Shown one piece after another: positions 43,697 through 52,517 of a stretch of DNA of 64,000 bases. Position 1 is the stretch's first letter; each line of letters begins with the position of its first letter. Source of the stretch: Cognataquiflexum aquatile. GTDB taxonomy: Bacteria > Bacteroidota > Bacteroidia > Cytophagales > Cyclobacteriaceae. The stretch spans positions 992,001-1,056,000 of the forward strand of contig NZ_QMIK01000001.1 in the NCBI RefSeq assembly GCF_003316845.1, written 5' to 3'. The notes below the pieces were generated by a model. The model was given only the letters and a program-made list of their open reading frames with translations. It had not been told where the DNA came from and made no database searches. The translations under genes were made by a program, and so were the position numbers.

Positions 43697-44718
43697 TGGG
43701 AAAAAGATTCCTTACCGGACTTTGCTTGTTCTTTGCCTTCCTTCAGGGGTCGGCACAGGATTTCCATTTTTCACAGTTTTATGCCTCCCCGCTCAACCTC
43801 AACCCTGCTCTGACAGGTTCTACCGAACTGAGCCGTGTCGGTGTCAATTACAGGAAACAATGGCCGGGGCTGAATTATGATTTCAATGCCTATTCGGCCT
43901 ATTTTGACCATTATAGCTACGACCTGAACAGTGGCTTTGGCATCATGGTCAACAGCTTTCAGGAATCCAACATGCAGATCAATACCTCCGATGTCTCTCT
44001 GCTGTACAGCTATAACCTGCAGGTGGCAGATACATGGAACTTCCGTTTTGGAGGTCAGGGCGCTTGGGTCAGACGGAGCGCCCGACTCGACAACCTGGTT
44101 TTTGGAGATCAGGTAGACCTCTTCAACCGAACCGTAAACCAAAATACGATCGACCAGATTCCTGAGTTTGAACCAAACGGGTACTTGGACCTTTCTTTCG
44201 GAGCATTGGTCAACAATGAATACTTTTGGCTTGGTGGCTCCGCACACCATGTCAACAGACCTTCCCTGAGCTTCTTCCCTGACAATGAAGCCGGCTTCCT
44301 CCCCATCAAATGGAGCTTCCATGGAGGGGTCAACTTCCCTTTAGGCACAAGCAATTATTTTGGATCCAAGTTTGACAACCAAATCTCTATCCTCGCCAAT
44401 TACAAAAACCAAAACCCGTTTCAGCAATTGGACCTCGGCGTGCAGATGCTCTACGGCAATGTAATTGGGGGACTGAGTTTCAGGGGAATTCCCGGTGTAC
44501 GTGACCTTCCAAACCAGGATTCGATCATTCTGTTGTTTGGCATCAACCTTGACAACGGCATGGTAATCGGGTATAGCTATGATTTTATGATCTCCAAAAT
44601 CGGCTTCCAAACCCAAGGAGCCCATGAAGTATCCTTCCGCTACCAATTCCTGATGGGCGATCCCAAATCCCGTAACCAACGCAGTAGGGTCTTGAAATGC
44701 TTTAATTTTATGATGTGA
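43693..44718 (+). CDS. PorP/SprF-family type IX secretion outer-membrane protein
   Basis: 341 residues: signal peptide (FLTGLCLFFAFLQGSAQDFHFSQF), then the conserved YASPLNLNPALTGS, and a beta-barrel chain. PorP/SprF proteins attach to T9SS cargo with type B C-terminal domains. The start overlaps the adhesin stop by four bases (ATGA), so the two products are made together and this one is probably the dedicated partner of the SprB-like adhesin. Confidence 0.93.
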   Translation: MMGKRFLTGLCLFFAFLQGSAQDFHFSQFYASPLNLNPALTGSTELSRVGVNYRKQWPGLNYDFNAYSAYFDHYSYDLNSGFGIMVNSFQESNMQINTSDVSLLYSYNLQVADTWNFRFGGQGAWVRRSARLDNLVFGDQVDLFNRTVNQNTIDQIPEFEPNGYLDLSFGALVNNEYFWLGGSAHHVNRPSLSFFPDNEAGFLPIKWSFHGGVNFPLGTSNYFGSKFDNQISILANYKNQNPFQQLDLGVQMLYGNVIGGLSFRGIPGVRDLPNQDSIILLFGINLDNGMVIGYSYDFMISKIGFQTQGAHEVSFRYQFLMGDPKSRNQRSRVLKCFNFMM

Positions 44719-44926
44719 GCATTTGCGATGTGAAAGGTTTCTTTTTTAAGATTTTGATAAAGGAATATTCGAAAGTAGGGAAGTGACACAGTCAAATAAA
44801 ACAGAAACTTTAAGCCTAAATTCTTTGGTTAGAAACAAATCAGCTAATCAATAAATTATTTTTTAATATTCAGTTGAATTATTAAGACTTTATTAGGATA
44901 TTGTTATTGTTTTTTAAGGTAAAAAT

Positions 44927-45436
44927 ATGCGTAGGTTTTCAATCTTATACCTCTTTTTATTTTTGCTTTTTCACCTTGCGTGCAAAAGTACCCAACCTAC
45001 CAATAGCAATGAATCTCAAAGTGAAGTCATGGAGGACCCCAATACCAATCCTGAAATCCTGTTGATGGTGTTTTATATCAACCAGAAAGATTCCGTGGCG
45101 ATATCAGAATCCTATTCCAATGTTGGTGTGTACAAAGGCAGCGAGGAACGGTCCACTACGGCTTATGACAGGGACTTGAAGCTGACTTTTTTGGATCAGG
45201 ATGGGTCTATCTGTCAGGAAATTATTGTCGCCAACCCATTGCTAAAAAAAGTGGAATACGTGAGCGATGATGACTCGGGAAAAATGACTGCAGAAGCAGT
45301 GGATTTGGAGGAAGCTGATTTTTTTGTCAGGCTTCAATGGAATAAGTGCCTTCAACAAATCAAGGTAGAAAGGTTGGAGGATGAAAAATGGAAATTGTTG
45401 AAACTTTTTTACTACACCAAACCATCAATCCAATGA
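44927..45436 (+). CDS. Lipoprotein of unknown function
   Basis: 169 residues with a lipobox (FHLAC, Cys19) after a hydrophobic leader (LYLFLFLLFHLAC). The mature part has a Ser/Thr/Asn-rich linker and beta-rich sequence. The stop overlaps the start of the M64 peptidase by ATGA, so the two genes are translationally coupled and the lipoprotein may be a partner or inhibitor. Family not recognised. Confidence 0.6.
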   Translation: MRRFSILYLFLFLLFHLACKSTQPTNSNESQSEVMEDPNTNPEILLMVFYINQKDSVAISESYSNVGVYKGSEERSTTAYDRDLKLTFLDQDGSICQEIIVANPLLKKVEYVSDDDSGKMTAEAVDLEEADFFVRLQWNKCLQQIKVERLEDEKWKLLKLFYYTKPSIQ

Positions 45437-47253
45437 TGAACATCTTTAAACTGACCGCGACTTTTTTTACCCTTATCCTCATTGGACAAGGAGTTTTTGC
45501 CCAAAACTTTGGGATGGAAACCATCCGCTACAATGGTTCTCCTGACCAAATGGTCAATTTGGTCGTTATGGGAGATGGGTATACCTTGTCGCAGCAGGAA
45601 AAATTCATCGAAGATGTCAAAAAAAATATCGCAGGCATGCTTCTCCAAAGTCCTTGGAGAAACTACACTACCAAAATCAATGTCTATGCCATCAAAGTCG
45701 TCTCCAATGTTTCAGGTGCGGCCAACACTCCAAGCGCACCCATAGACAATTACTTTGGAAGTTCATTCAATACCAACAACATCGAAAGGTTGCTGTATCC
45801 AACGAAACTGAATCGTATTTATGGAGTTCTGAACAGCAATGCCCCCTTCTTTGATATCGGATTAATCATCGTCAATGATGACCGATATGGCGGAGGTGGA
45901 GGTACTTTTGCTACTTTTTCTACACATCCATCCTCTGTCGAAATCATGATCCATGAACTCGGGCATTCCTTTACGAGGTTGGCAGATGAATATTGGGCTG
46001 GAAGTCAATTTGCAAGGGAAACATCAAATATGACCAAAGACAGTAATCCAGTATCCAATAGATGGAAAAATTTCTTGAATCAAAATGGTATCGGAATATA
46101 CCCCCATGAAGAATCCCCTACTTGGTTTAGACCACATCAAAATTGTAAAATGAGGTTTCTGGGAAGGAATTTTTGCACCGTTTGTACCAATGAACTCAAC
46201 AATAAAATAGAAAGCCTGACAGCTTCCGCACCTTTGCAAAGGCCTGTTGCATTTTTTGGGGCAGATAAACTTGAAATAATGGATGGTCAGCAGGTGAGGT
46301 TTTTTGACTTCAGCAACGAATCTCCGACCGAATGGGCTTGGACATTTGAAGGAGGAAATCCCCAAACCAGCAACCTTCAAAATCCCACCATCACATTTCC
46401 CACCAGAGGCCTTTATCAGGTTTCCCTGACCGTCACCAATGCTGTAGGAACTTCCACTACCATCAGAACCGAATATATTAAGGTAAACAGCAGTGATACC
46501 GAACCTCCTGTAATTAGGGTAAAAAACCTGACTGTGAATCTAGATGAGTCAGGTTTAGCTAAAATCTCTGTGGAAGATGTAAACACCGGGACGACTGACA
46601 ATAAGGGTATCGGCGAATTGAGTTTGTCAAAATCTGAATTTAACTGTAACGACGTAGGCGCAAATCAAATCACCTTCAAAGCAATTGACATCAATGGTAA
46701 CGAATCCACTGAAAAAGTCACCATTACCGTAAGGGAAAAGATTTTACCCACAGTCAAAACCAAAAACTTTATCCTCATGCTCGACGAAGAGGGTAACGGG
46801 ACGCTCAAACCGGAAGACATTGATGATGGTTCTTTTGACAATTGCAAAATCGAAAGCATGAGTCTTTCAAAGTCCACTTTTGGCAGAGAAGACAATGGCG
46901 ATAATGAAGTCACACTGACTGTGATAGATATGCATGGAAACGAATGCACCGGAACGGCAACGGTCCGGGTGGACATCATTTTATCTAGCCCAGAAAATAA
47001 GGAAGCCATTACCATCTACCCCAACCCAAGCCAAGGGATAATCCATATTGCCTTTCCTAAAATGATTGATCCTGAGCTTAAGTATATAGAGATTTTGGAC
47101 TCAAAGGGAACCGTCCTTCGGACTCTGAATGATATTCCAACCAGCGGAAACATGATTTCTATAGATGTCAATGAGTTTGCCAACGGGGTTTACCTCGTGA
47201 GATTGACTTCTCTCCATGGAATCCAGAACCTGAAGTTTATGGTTAAAAAATAA
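45433..47253 (+). CDS. M64 (IgA protease-like) metallopeptidase with T9SS type A sorting domain
   Basis: 606 residues. A signal peptide (FTLILIGQGVFAQ) leads to the M64 domain, with zinc motif HELGHSFTRLADEYW (about 174-188). Then a PKD domain (about 275-355), HYR-like beta domains and a type A C-terminal sorting domain beginning TIYPNPSQGIIHIAF. It is a secreted zinc peptidase delivered by the type IX system. The start is the ATG at 45433 overlapping the lipoprotein stop; longer in-frame starts lack the signal peptide position. Confidence 0.88.
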   Translation: MMNIFKLTATFFTLILIGQGVFAQNFGMETIRYNGSPDQMVNLVVMGDGYTLSQQEKFIEDVKKNIAGMLLQSPWRNYTTKINVYAIKVVSNVSGAANTPSAPIDNYFGSSFNTNNIERLLYPTKLNRIYGVLNSNAPFFDIGLIIVNDDRYGGGGGTFATFSTHPSSVEIMIHELGHSFTRLADEYWAGSQFARETSNMTKDSNPVSNRWKNFLNQNGIGIYPHEESPTWFRPHQNCKMRFLGRNFCTVCTNELNNKIESLTASAPLQRPVAFFGADKLEIMDGQQVRFFDFSNESPTEWAWTFEGGNPQTSNLQNPTITFPTRGLYQVSLTVTNAVGTSTTIRTEYIKVNSSDTEPPVIRVKNLTVNLDESGLAKISVEDVNTGTTDNKGIGELSLSKSEFNCNDVGANQITFKAIDINGNESTEKVTITVREKILPTVKTKNFILMLDEEGNGTLKPEDIDDGSFDNCKIESMSLSKSTFGREDNGDNEVTLTVIDMHGNECTGTATVRVDIILSSPENKEAITIYPNPSQGIIHIAFPKMIDPELKYIEILDSKGTVLRTLNDIPTSGNMISIDVNEFANGVYLVRLTSLHGIQNLKFMVKK

Positions 47254-47284
47254 GGGGCGACTTAATTCAGCTATGTCCCCTTAT
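47250..47284. terminator. Convergent hairpin between M64 and GNAT genes
   Basis: ATAAGGGG (47250-47257) pairs with CCCCTTAT (47277-47284). The element lies over the ends of two converging genes; A-rich on the left and little T run on the right, so it is a weak call. Confidence 0.4.
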
Positions 47285-47711
47285 AAACCCATTCCCATAC
47301 CTCCCCGTCCTCCGGGTCTGTGATGGCTCCGGAGAAAACAAATCCATTCTTGCCCAGGATTTTGGTGGAAAAATTACTTTCAGGAAGTGTCCTCGCAGTG
47401 ATTTTGACATTTGGATCTGTCGTTTGGGCCATCTTCACCAAAAGCCTGCAAATCCCTGTACCCTTACCCTGATTTCTAAAAATCTCCTCGGTGGCATAGG
47501 CAATCTCTATGGTGCCATCTTTTGGTGGACCTTTAAATCCGGCAAAGCCCACCAAATTGCCTTCTTCCTCCACCAGATATCCAATCCAAGGCGGTTCATA
47601 GCCCACAGATTTATAAAATTCTATGGTCATTTCCACCGCTCCTTTGGCTGAGGGGTTATCTAAAAAGGAGTCATTTTCCTCAGGATTTTCACTAATGGCA
47701 ATGAGTTTCAT
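47271..47711 (-). CDS. GNAT family N-acetyltransferase
   Basis: 146 residues, single GNAT domain. The acetyl-CoA-binding loop is IFRNQGKGTGICRLLV (about 94-109), with the beta4-beta5 fold features around IAYATEEI and the C-terminal ENGFVFSG-like NGFVFSGA. The substrate is unknown. It converges on the M64 gene. Confidence 0.8.
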   Translation of the reverse strand: MKLIAISENPEENDSFLDNPSAKGAVEMTIEFYKSVGYEPPWIGYLVEEEGNLVGFAGFKGPPKDGTIEIAYATEEIFRNQGKGTGICRLLVKMAQTTDPNVKITARTLPESNFSTKILGKNGFVFSGAITDPEDGEVWEWVYKGT

Positions 47712-47741
47712 GGCATTTCTGATTTTGGCTTCATCATTTTT

Positions 47742-48125
47742 TCATTTAAATCCCTCTCCTTTCCTAAAATTCCTGATCACCAAAAATACGGTCACAAAAA
47801 ACGGCAGAGTGGAAAACAGGATCTTCCAATGCAAATCCCAAATACCTATAAAAAACATCAATCCCAATAACAAACCAAGACAAGCTATTCCGATATACGT
47901 CAGGATTTTGTTTGGCTTGGTCTGAAATAGGGTCGATACAAGTATCACCTGACCAAGTATCGGCAATAATACAAAAGGATGAATGACGGAACCTGGATTG
48001 GTAAAGAATTGGCTGAATACCTCTCCTTCGGCTTGAAACAGGAAAGTATGGTTATCCTTTCCCCATTCCAAATAGCCGAAAAGGGAAGTGATCACCAAAA
48101 GCAAATTCAAAATTTTACTTTTCAT
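47742..48125 (-). CDS. Unknown four-helix membrane protein
   Basis: 127 residues with four hydrophobic segments (about 5-18, 48-67, 75-93 and 102-118) and a basic C-terminus. I know small Bacteroidota membrane proteins of this type but cannot name the family. It is 30 bases downstream of the prolyl oligopeptidase region on the same strand and 30 bases upstream of the GNAT gene start, so it may be cotranscribed with them. Confidence 0.5.
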   Translation of the reverse strand: MKSKILNLLLVITSLFGYLEWGKDNHTFLFQAEGEVFSQFFTNPGSVIHPFVLLPILGQVILVSTLFQTKPNKILTYIGIACLGLLLGLMFFIGIWDLHWKILFSTLPFFVTVFLVIRNFRKGEGFK

Positions 48126-48203
48126 TTTCTATGAAATGGATTACTGCACTTCCTTCGAAGTGGTCCTCAATTTTCAAATCCAACCACCTCCCATATTTCC
48201 ATC

Positions 48204-50276
48204 TTACCGCAACTTCATCAACAAATAAGAAAACATCAATGCTGTGGATTTTGCCCGCTGTTCATTGGTGGAAGAACCTGCATGACCGCCTTCCATATTT
48301 TCATAATACAAAACCGGATAGCCCATGTCCATCATTTTTGCAGCCATCTTTCGGGCATGTCCAGGATGGACACGGTCATCCTTGGTGGAAGTGAAAAAGT
48401 AAACTTCAGGATAGGCGACACCTTCCTTCAGGTTATGATAAGGGGAGTATTTTTTGATAAATGCCCATTCTTCGGGCTTGTCAGGGTCTCCATATTCTCC
48501 CATCCAACTTGCTCCTGCCAGCAATTGGTTGTAACGCTGCATGTCCAACAAAGGGACCGCACAGACGACGGCTTGATACAAGTCCGGGCGCTGCGTAAAG
48601 GCAACCCCGACAAGCAAGCCGCCATTGCTCCCACCAAATATTCCCAGGTTTTTATTGGAGGTGATTTTCCTTGAAATAAGGTCTTCAGCTACAGCGTGAA
48701 AGTCATCATAAACATTTTGTCTTTTTTCCTTTAATCCTGCCTGATGCCATTTTGGACCAAATTCCCCTCCTCCACGGATGTTGGCAAGGACATACACGCC
48801 CCCATTTTCCAACCACGCTGTTCCAGTGGTAGCTGAATAATTGGGAACTTCAGACACCTCAAATCCCCCGTAAGCATAAAGCAAAGTCGGGTTTTTGCCA
48901 TCAAGCTTGGTTGATTTTGATGATACCACAAAATAAGGGACCATAGTTCCATCTTTTGACTTTGCTTGGAATTGTTGCACTTGGTATTTACTTCCGTCAA
49001 AATAGGCAGGCAAAGATTTAAAGGCCTCAAAGGTATTGTCTCCGGCATTGGCGATAAACAAGGTGGTAGGCGTGAGGAAATTGGTAAAGGTAAAATAGTA
49101 CTCATCCGAAAGTTCGTCAGTGGCGGCAAGGCCAATCGTCCCAAAATCAGGAGCATCGACTTTTTCACTTGCCCATTTCCCGTTGTCAAAAGAATAGATG
49201 TACAATTCGCTCTTGACGTTGGTCAGTAGATTCACCAACAGTTTGGATTTCGTTGAACTCACCTCCTGCACACTTGTAAGCGCATCCGGTTGCAGAATCA
49301 CTTGAATCTCTTTTTGCCCTTTGATCAATTCTTTGAAATCCAGACTGACCAAAGTCCCCTGAGGGTAATTCATGCCATTGACTTTCCAATCTGATTTCAG
49401 ATTCAACACCAGTTGGTTGTTTAACAAACCTGAAACTGCAGCATCCACAGGGATATCCAACTTGACAAGACGGTCATTTATCCAAATATTGGTATGGGAT
49501 GTAAAAATCGTAATGTATTTTGTGATCAGGGTATAACTCTCCGCACCGTCCCTCAGCTGCCCGCCCCAAGAACCCATGTCTGTTTTTTCGGCCTCATAGA
49601 CCAATTTGGCCGCCTGAACCGGAGTTCCTCTTTTCCAAATCCTAGCCTGTCTCGGATACCCGGAAGTCGTCATGGTGTTGTCTCCAAAATCTGTAGACAC
49701 AATCACCGTATTTCTATCAAGAAAACTGGCACCACCCTTGGACTCTTCGATTAAAAACCCGCCTTCGACAAAGGCCTTTCTGTTAACATCAAATTCTCTA
49801 ATCTCAACCGCGTCTCCGCCTCCTTTTGACAGATTGACGAGGAACAAATCATAGGTTGGGTGCAGGCCTGATGCTCCTTTAAAAACCCATTGGGCATTAT
49901 CCTTTTTGGACATTTCATCCAAATCCAACAGAACCTCCCAATCGGGGCTGCCTGATTCATAGTTTTGCTTGGAGGCCCTTCTCCAAATCCCCCTTACATG
50001 CTCTTTGTCCTGCCAGAAGTTATAGATAAAATCCCCGTTGACGGTGGGATAGGCTATTTTATCAGGGGAATTATAGATCTCGAGACTTTTGGCATAAATT
50101 TCCTGATACGCTTTTTGGTTGGCAAGCCTGCCTTCCGTGATCATGTTTTGCTTTTTTACAAATTCAAGAGCCCGGTCACCCTCCACCTCCTCCAACCACT
50201 TGTAGGGATCTTCTTGGGCATTGGAACCAAAACATATTGCGGAAATTAACATCGAAAGCATAAAAAACTTTTTCAT
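48204..50276 (-). CDS. Prolyl oligopeptidase (S9A)
   Basis: 690 residues from the ATG at 50276, giving a signal peptide (MKKFFMLSMLISAICFGSNAQ). Longer frames from 50399 lack one. The N-terminal beta-propeller is followed by an alpha/beta-hydrolase domain. The catalytic Ser lies in GIFGGSNGGLL, Asp in STKDDRVHPGHAR and His in EGGHAGS, the complete triad. It cleaves short peptides after proline in the periplasm or outside. Full family length. Confidence 0.93.
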   Translation of the reverse strand: MKKFFMLSMLISAICFGSNAQEDPYKWLEEVEGDRALEFVKKQNMITEGRLANQKAYQEIYAKSLEIYNSPDKIAYPTVNGDFIYNFWQDKEHVRGIWRRASKQNYESGSPDWEVLLDLDEMSKKDNAQWVFKGASGLHPTYDLFLVNLSKGGGDAVEIREFDVNRKAFVEGGFLIEESKGGASFLDRNTVIVSTDFGDNTMTTSGYPRQARIWKRGTPVQAAKLVYEAEKTDMGSWGGQLRDGAESYTLITKYITIFTSHTNIWINDRLVKLDIPVDAAVSGLLNNQLVLNLKSDWKVNGMNYPQGTLVSLDFKELIKGQKEIQVILQPDALTSVQEVSSTKSKLLVNLLTNVKSELYIYSFDNGKWASEKVDAPDFGTIGLAATDELSDEYYFTFTNFLTPTTLFIANAGDNTFEAFKSLPAYFDGSKYQVQQFQAKSKDGTMVPYFVVSSKSTKLDGKNPTLLYAYGGFEVSEVPNYSATTGTAWLENGGVYVLANIRGGGEFGPKWHQAGLKEKRQNVYDDFHAVAEDLISRKITSNKNLGIFGGSNGGLLVGVAFTQRPDLYQAVVCAVPLLDMQRYNQLLAGASWMGEYGDPDKPEEWAFIKKYSPYHNLKEGVAYPEVYFFTSTKDDRVHPGHARKMAAKMMDMGYPVLYYENMEGGHAGSSTNEQRAKSTALMFSYLLMKLR

Positions 50277-50571
50277 AAAGGGGAGTTTGTTGGAGGTAAA
50301 ATTTGAAGAAATCAATTGGCATTGGTTGAAAAAATGAGGTGACAGAATTCTACTGAGTATCCGGTCCTCACTCGTTCTTGCATTTAGGGTTTGACGCACA
50401 GGACTTCAAAAACTTTGTCGCCCAGCACGCAATTTTCACAAATACCAAAATACTCAATTTTCACGATTCTGCACACCGGAAGGCCAAATTACTGAAACCG
50501 AGGCCATCCATTAAATACAAAAGTTGCTTTGATCTTTTGACCAGGTCCTGAAGGTCAATTTCTTCATTTAT

Positions 50572-50699
50572 CGTTTGGCAGCTACAAGAAGTTGGCGATT
50601 TCGAAGCTCTAAACTTTCTGCCAACACTGAACTTGATTCGAAGCACAAAGCTTCAGATAAGCACTGAACTCGCTTTTTTGCCAAACTCCTGTTATAGCC
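50572..50699. repeat. Cassette-border repeat A (attC-like)
   Basis: 128-base element that ends eleven bases before the stop of the DUF4348 gene remnant. It shares with repeat B (51511-51610) the blocks TTTkGCAGCT, AGCTCTAAACTTT and CGCTTTTTT...CTGTTAkwGsCC, in the same order and spacing to within a few bases. Ends GCCAAACTCCTGTTATAGCC. The gap 50277-50571 otherwise shows nothing. Confidence 0.65.
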
Positions 50700-50709
50700 A
50701 GAAATTTTT

Positions 50710-51492
50710 CTATGTAGAGTAGTCTTCAAGTTTAATTAATTTCCAATTTCCGTTTATTCTTTCAAATGTATATTTCAACCAAATTCCGTTTTCAACTCCT
50801 TGAAAAAATATGTTTCTATATTTGTTGTCTTTTTGAATGTCTGTTAATAGCAAAAGTTGATTTATGTAGTTTGTTAATTTCCAATGTTTCCAGTCTTCTA
50901 GTTTAATTGTTTTTGTTGCTGTTTCATAGTCGTTGTCTGAGTCAGCAAATAATACTGTTATTGGGAAAGAAATGCTGTTAATTTGAAAAATTGAATCTTT
51001 AGAAAATTTCGTCAAGAAATTAATAAAGTCAAGGTCTGGCAAATTTGCAAAAGTCGTTTTCATAGAATTTTTCAAATACCAATTCTTATTTACTTTTTCA
51101 AATGCAAATGATTCTGCAATTTCCTTTTTGAAATCTACTATAAACATTTTTGTATATTCAAGTTTTACTTCTTTGTCAAAAATGCTGAGCGTGTCTGAAG
51201 TCAAAGTTGGAATAAATTCATTTTGAGTATAGAATGTTAAATGTCTCCATTCTTCAGAAGTCTTAATATCATTGTCTTTTAGTTGAATTGGAAAAATAAC
51301 TCTGGATTGTTAAAATTCTTTGTCCCACATAAATTTTTCAAAAAAGTCCAAGAATGAAGTGTCGCTTTTGATTTCTGCGGTTTTCATTTCAACATTGCCT
51401 ATTTCCTTGTCTGTCGTCTCATTTTTTTGAGTTCTTTCTGAATTGCAGGACAAAAGCAAAACTGTCGATAAAAAAAGGATTATTTGTTTCAT
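50710..51492 (-). pseudogene. DUF4348 lipoprotein, broken by an in-frame TAA
   Basis: One frame of 261 codons from the ATG at 51492 contains TAA at 51310-51312. The N-terminal 60 residues have a lipoprotein leader (LSTVLLLSC); the text around the stop reads SFLDFFEKFMWDKEF-stop-QSRVIFPI, which matches the DUF4348 pattern F-Q-x-x-R-V-x-F-P. The missing residue is thus probably Gln (CAA to TAA). The rest of the domain to the normal stop at 50710 is coherent. Repeat A follows 3' of the gene and repeat B lies just upstream of it. Confidence 0.75.
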
Positions 51493-51510
51493 TGTCGGTT
51501 CTCAATTATT

Positions 51511-51610
51511 GGCTATATAGTTTTGCAGCTTTGCGAAGGTGGTGTTTTTCAGCTCTAAACTTTATTAGACGAGACAAATCCGCTTTTTTTTCAAACGCCT
51601 GTTAGTGGCC
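51511..51610. repeat. Cassette-border repeat B (attC-like)
   Basis: 100-base element between the COQ4-like gene (its stop is 18 bases away) and the DUF4348 remnant. Its ends are near inverse copies (GGCTATATAG and GTTAGTGGCC sides) and the middle shares three blocks with repeat A. The shape and position recall integron attC sites, but the canonical 7-base cores are not matched. A possible third trace (GGCACTAACCTGATTCAGCTT) lies at 52361-52381. Confidence 0.65.
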
Positions 51611-51628
51611 AGCATTTTCTGTTGATCA

Positions 51629-52327
51629 CTAAGCATATTTAGGTGATTGGCTTGTTAAATTTGAAAGTGTAAATAGTCCGCCTACTGTCAATATTGCTCC
51701 AGCAACAAAAGGAAACCCTGCTCCAACTAAGTCCGAAATGTTTGAGGAAAAAAGAAATGGTAAGCAAAACAGCATTCCAGATATTCCCGCAAAAATTGAA
51801 GTCAATGCTCCATATTTAGTAATTGTTTTCATTGTAAATTTTTTATGTTTTTCAATTCTCGTTTCAATTACTTGTCTTCTTAAAGTTTGTGTTTGAAAGT
51901 CAGCATATTTTTCAATTGTCCAACTTGAAATAGGTTTGGATTTTTGTCCCCTTTTAAAATCATTGTAAAATGTCGACCACTCGTCTGGCAACAGGATTGC
52001 TCCAAACGTCAGAATAGCGAAACAAGGAATTGTATAATTTCCATTTCCTAACATAAACGCTTGCATTCTAATTTCGTCGACAGGTGTCATTTTATAGTCG
52101 AGCAAAACGTGTTTTAGGTCGTGACTTTCATATTGAGGAACAAGTCCAAGTTTATTGTCGTCAAGGCATTTAGCAATGTCGTGTCCTAATGTACCTATCG
52201 GATATTTTCTTAAATTTTCTACTTGGTCGGCATAATAATTTTTGTCGTGAAATTGTTCGATTGTCCAAACTGAAAAATTGAATGATTTCTTAATTATTTG
52301 TCTTACTAATTTCTGTAAAATATTCAT
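51629..52327 (-). CDS. COQ4-like membrane protein
   Basis: 232 residues from the ATG at 52327; an upstream in-frame ATG at 52396 would add 23 residues lying in repeat-like sequence. ESHDLKHVLLDYKMTPVDE contains HDxxHx11E, the metal-binding motif of COQ4, which acts in ubiquinone synthesis. C-terminal membrane helices follow (about 177-196 and 205-222), not present in typical COQ4. Bacteroidota use menaquinone, so the role is uncertain. It lies in the cassette-like patch, with a border repeat just downstream. Confidence 0.6.
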   Translation of the reverse strand: MNILQKLVRQIIKKSFNFSVWTIEQFHDKNYYADQVENLRKYPIGTLGHDIAKCLDDNKLGLVPQYESHDLKHVLLDYKMTPVDEIRMQAFMLGNGNYTIPCFAILTFGAILLPDEWSTFYNDFKRGQKSKPISSWTIEKYADFQTQTLRRQVIETRIEKHKKFTMKTITKYGALTSIFAGISGMLFCLPFLFSSNISDLVGAGFPFVAGAILTVGGLFTLSNLTSQSPKYA

Positions 52328-52517
52328 TTGCGTTTTGTTTGCAGGGTCGTTAATATGCTTGGCACTAACCTGATTCAGCTTCGAGACTGCGAGCATTCAG
52401 ACACGTATTCTTCAAGCCTATTCCTAACTTCTTAAAAATATACTAATTTTCATAATTATTCGGAACTGCCCAATGGATTCAAAGTGATCTTAGGGCTTTG
52501 TACATTCTTTTTTTGTA

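Noticed and set aside
50572-51610. Certain integron attC sites
   Set aside because: The 7-base core GTTRRRY is not matched, and there is no integrase; kept as a hypothesis only.
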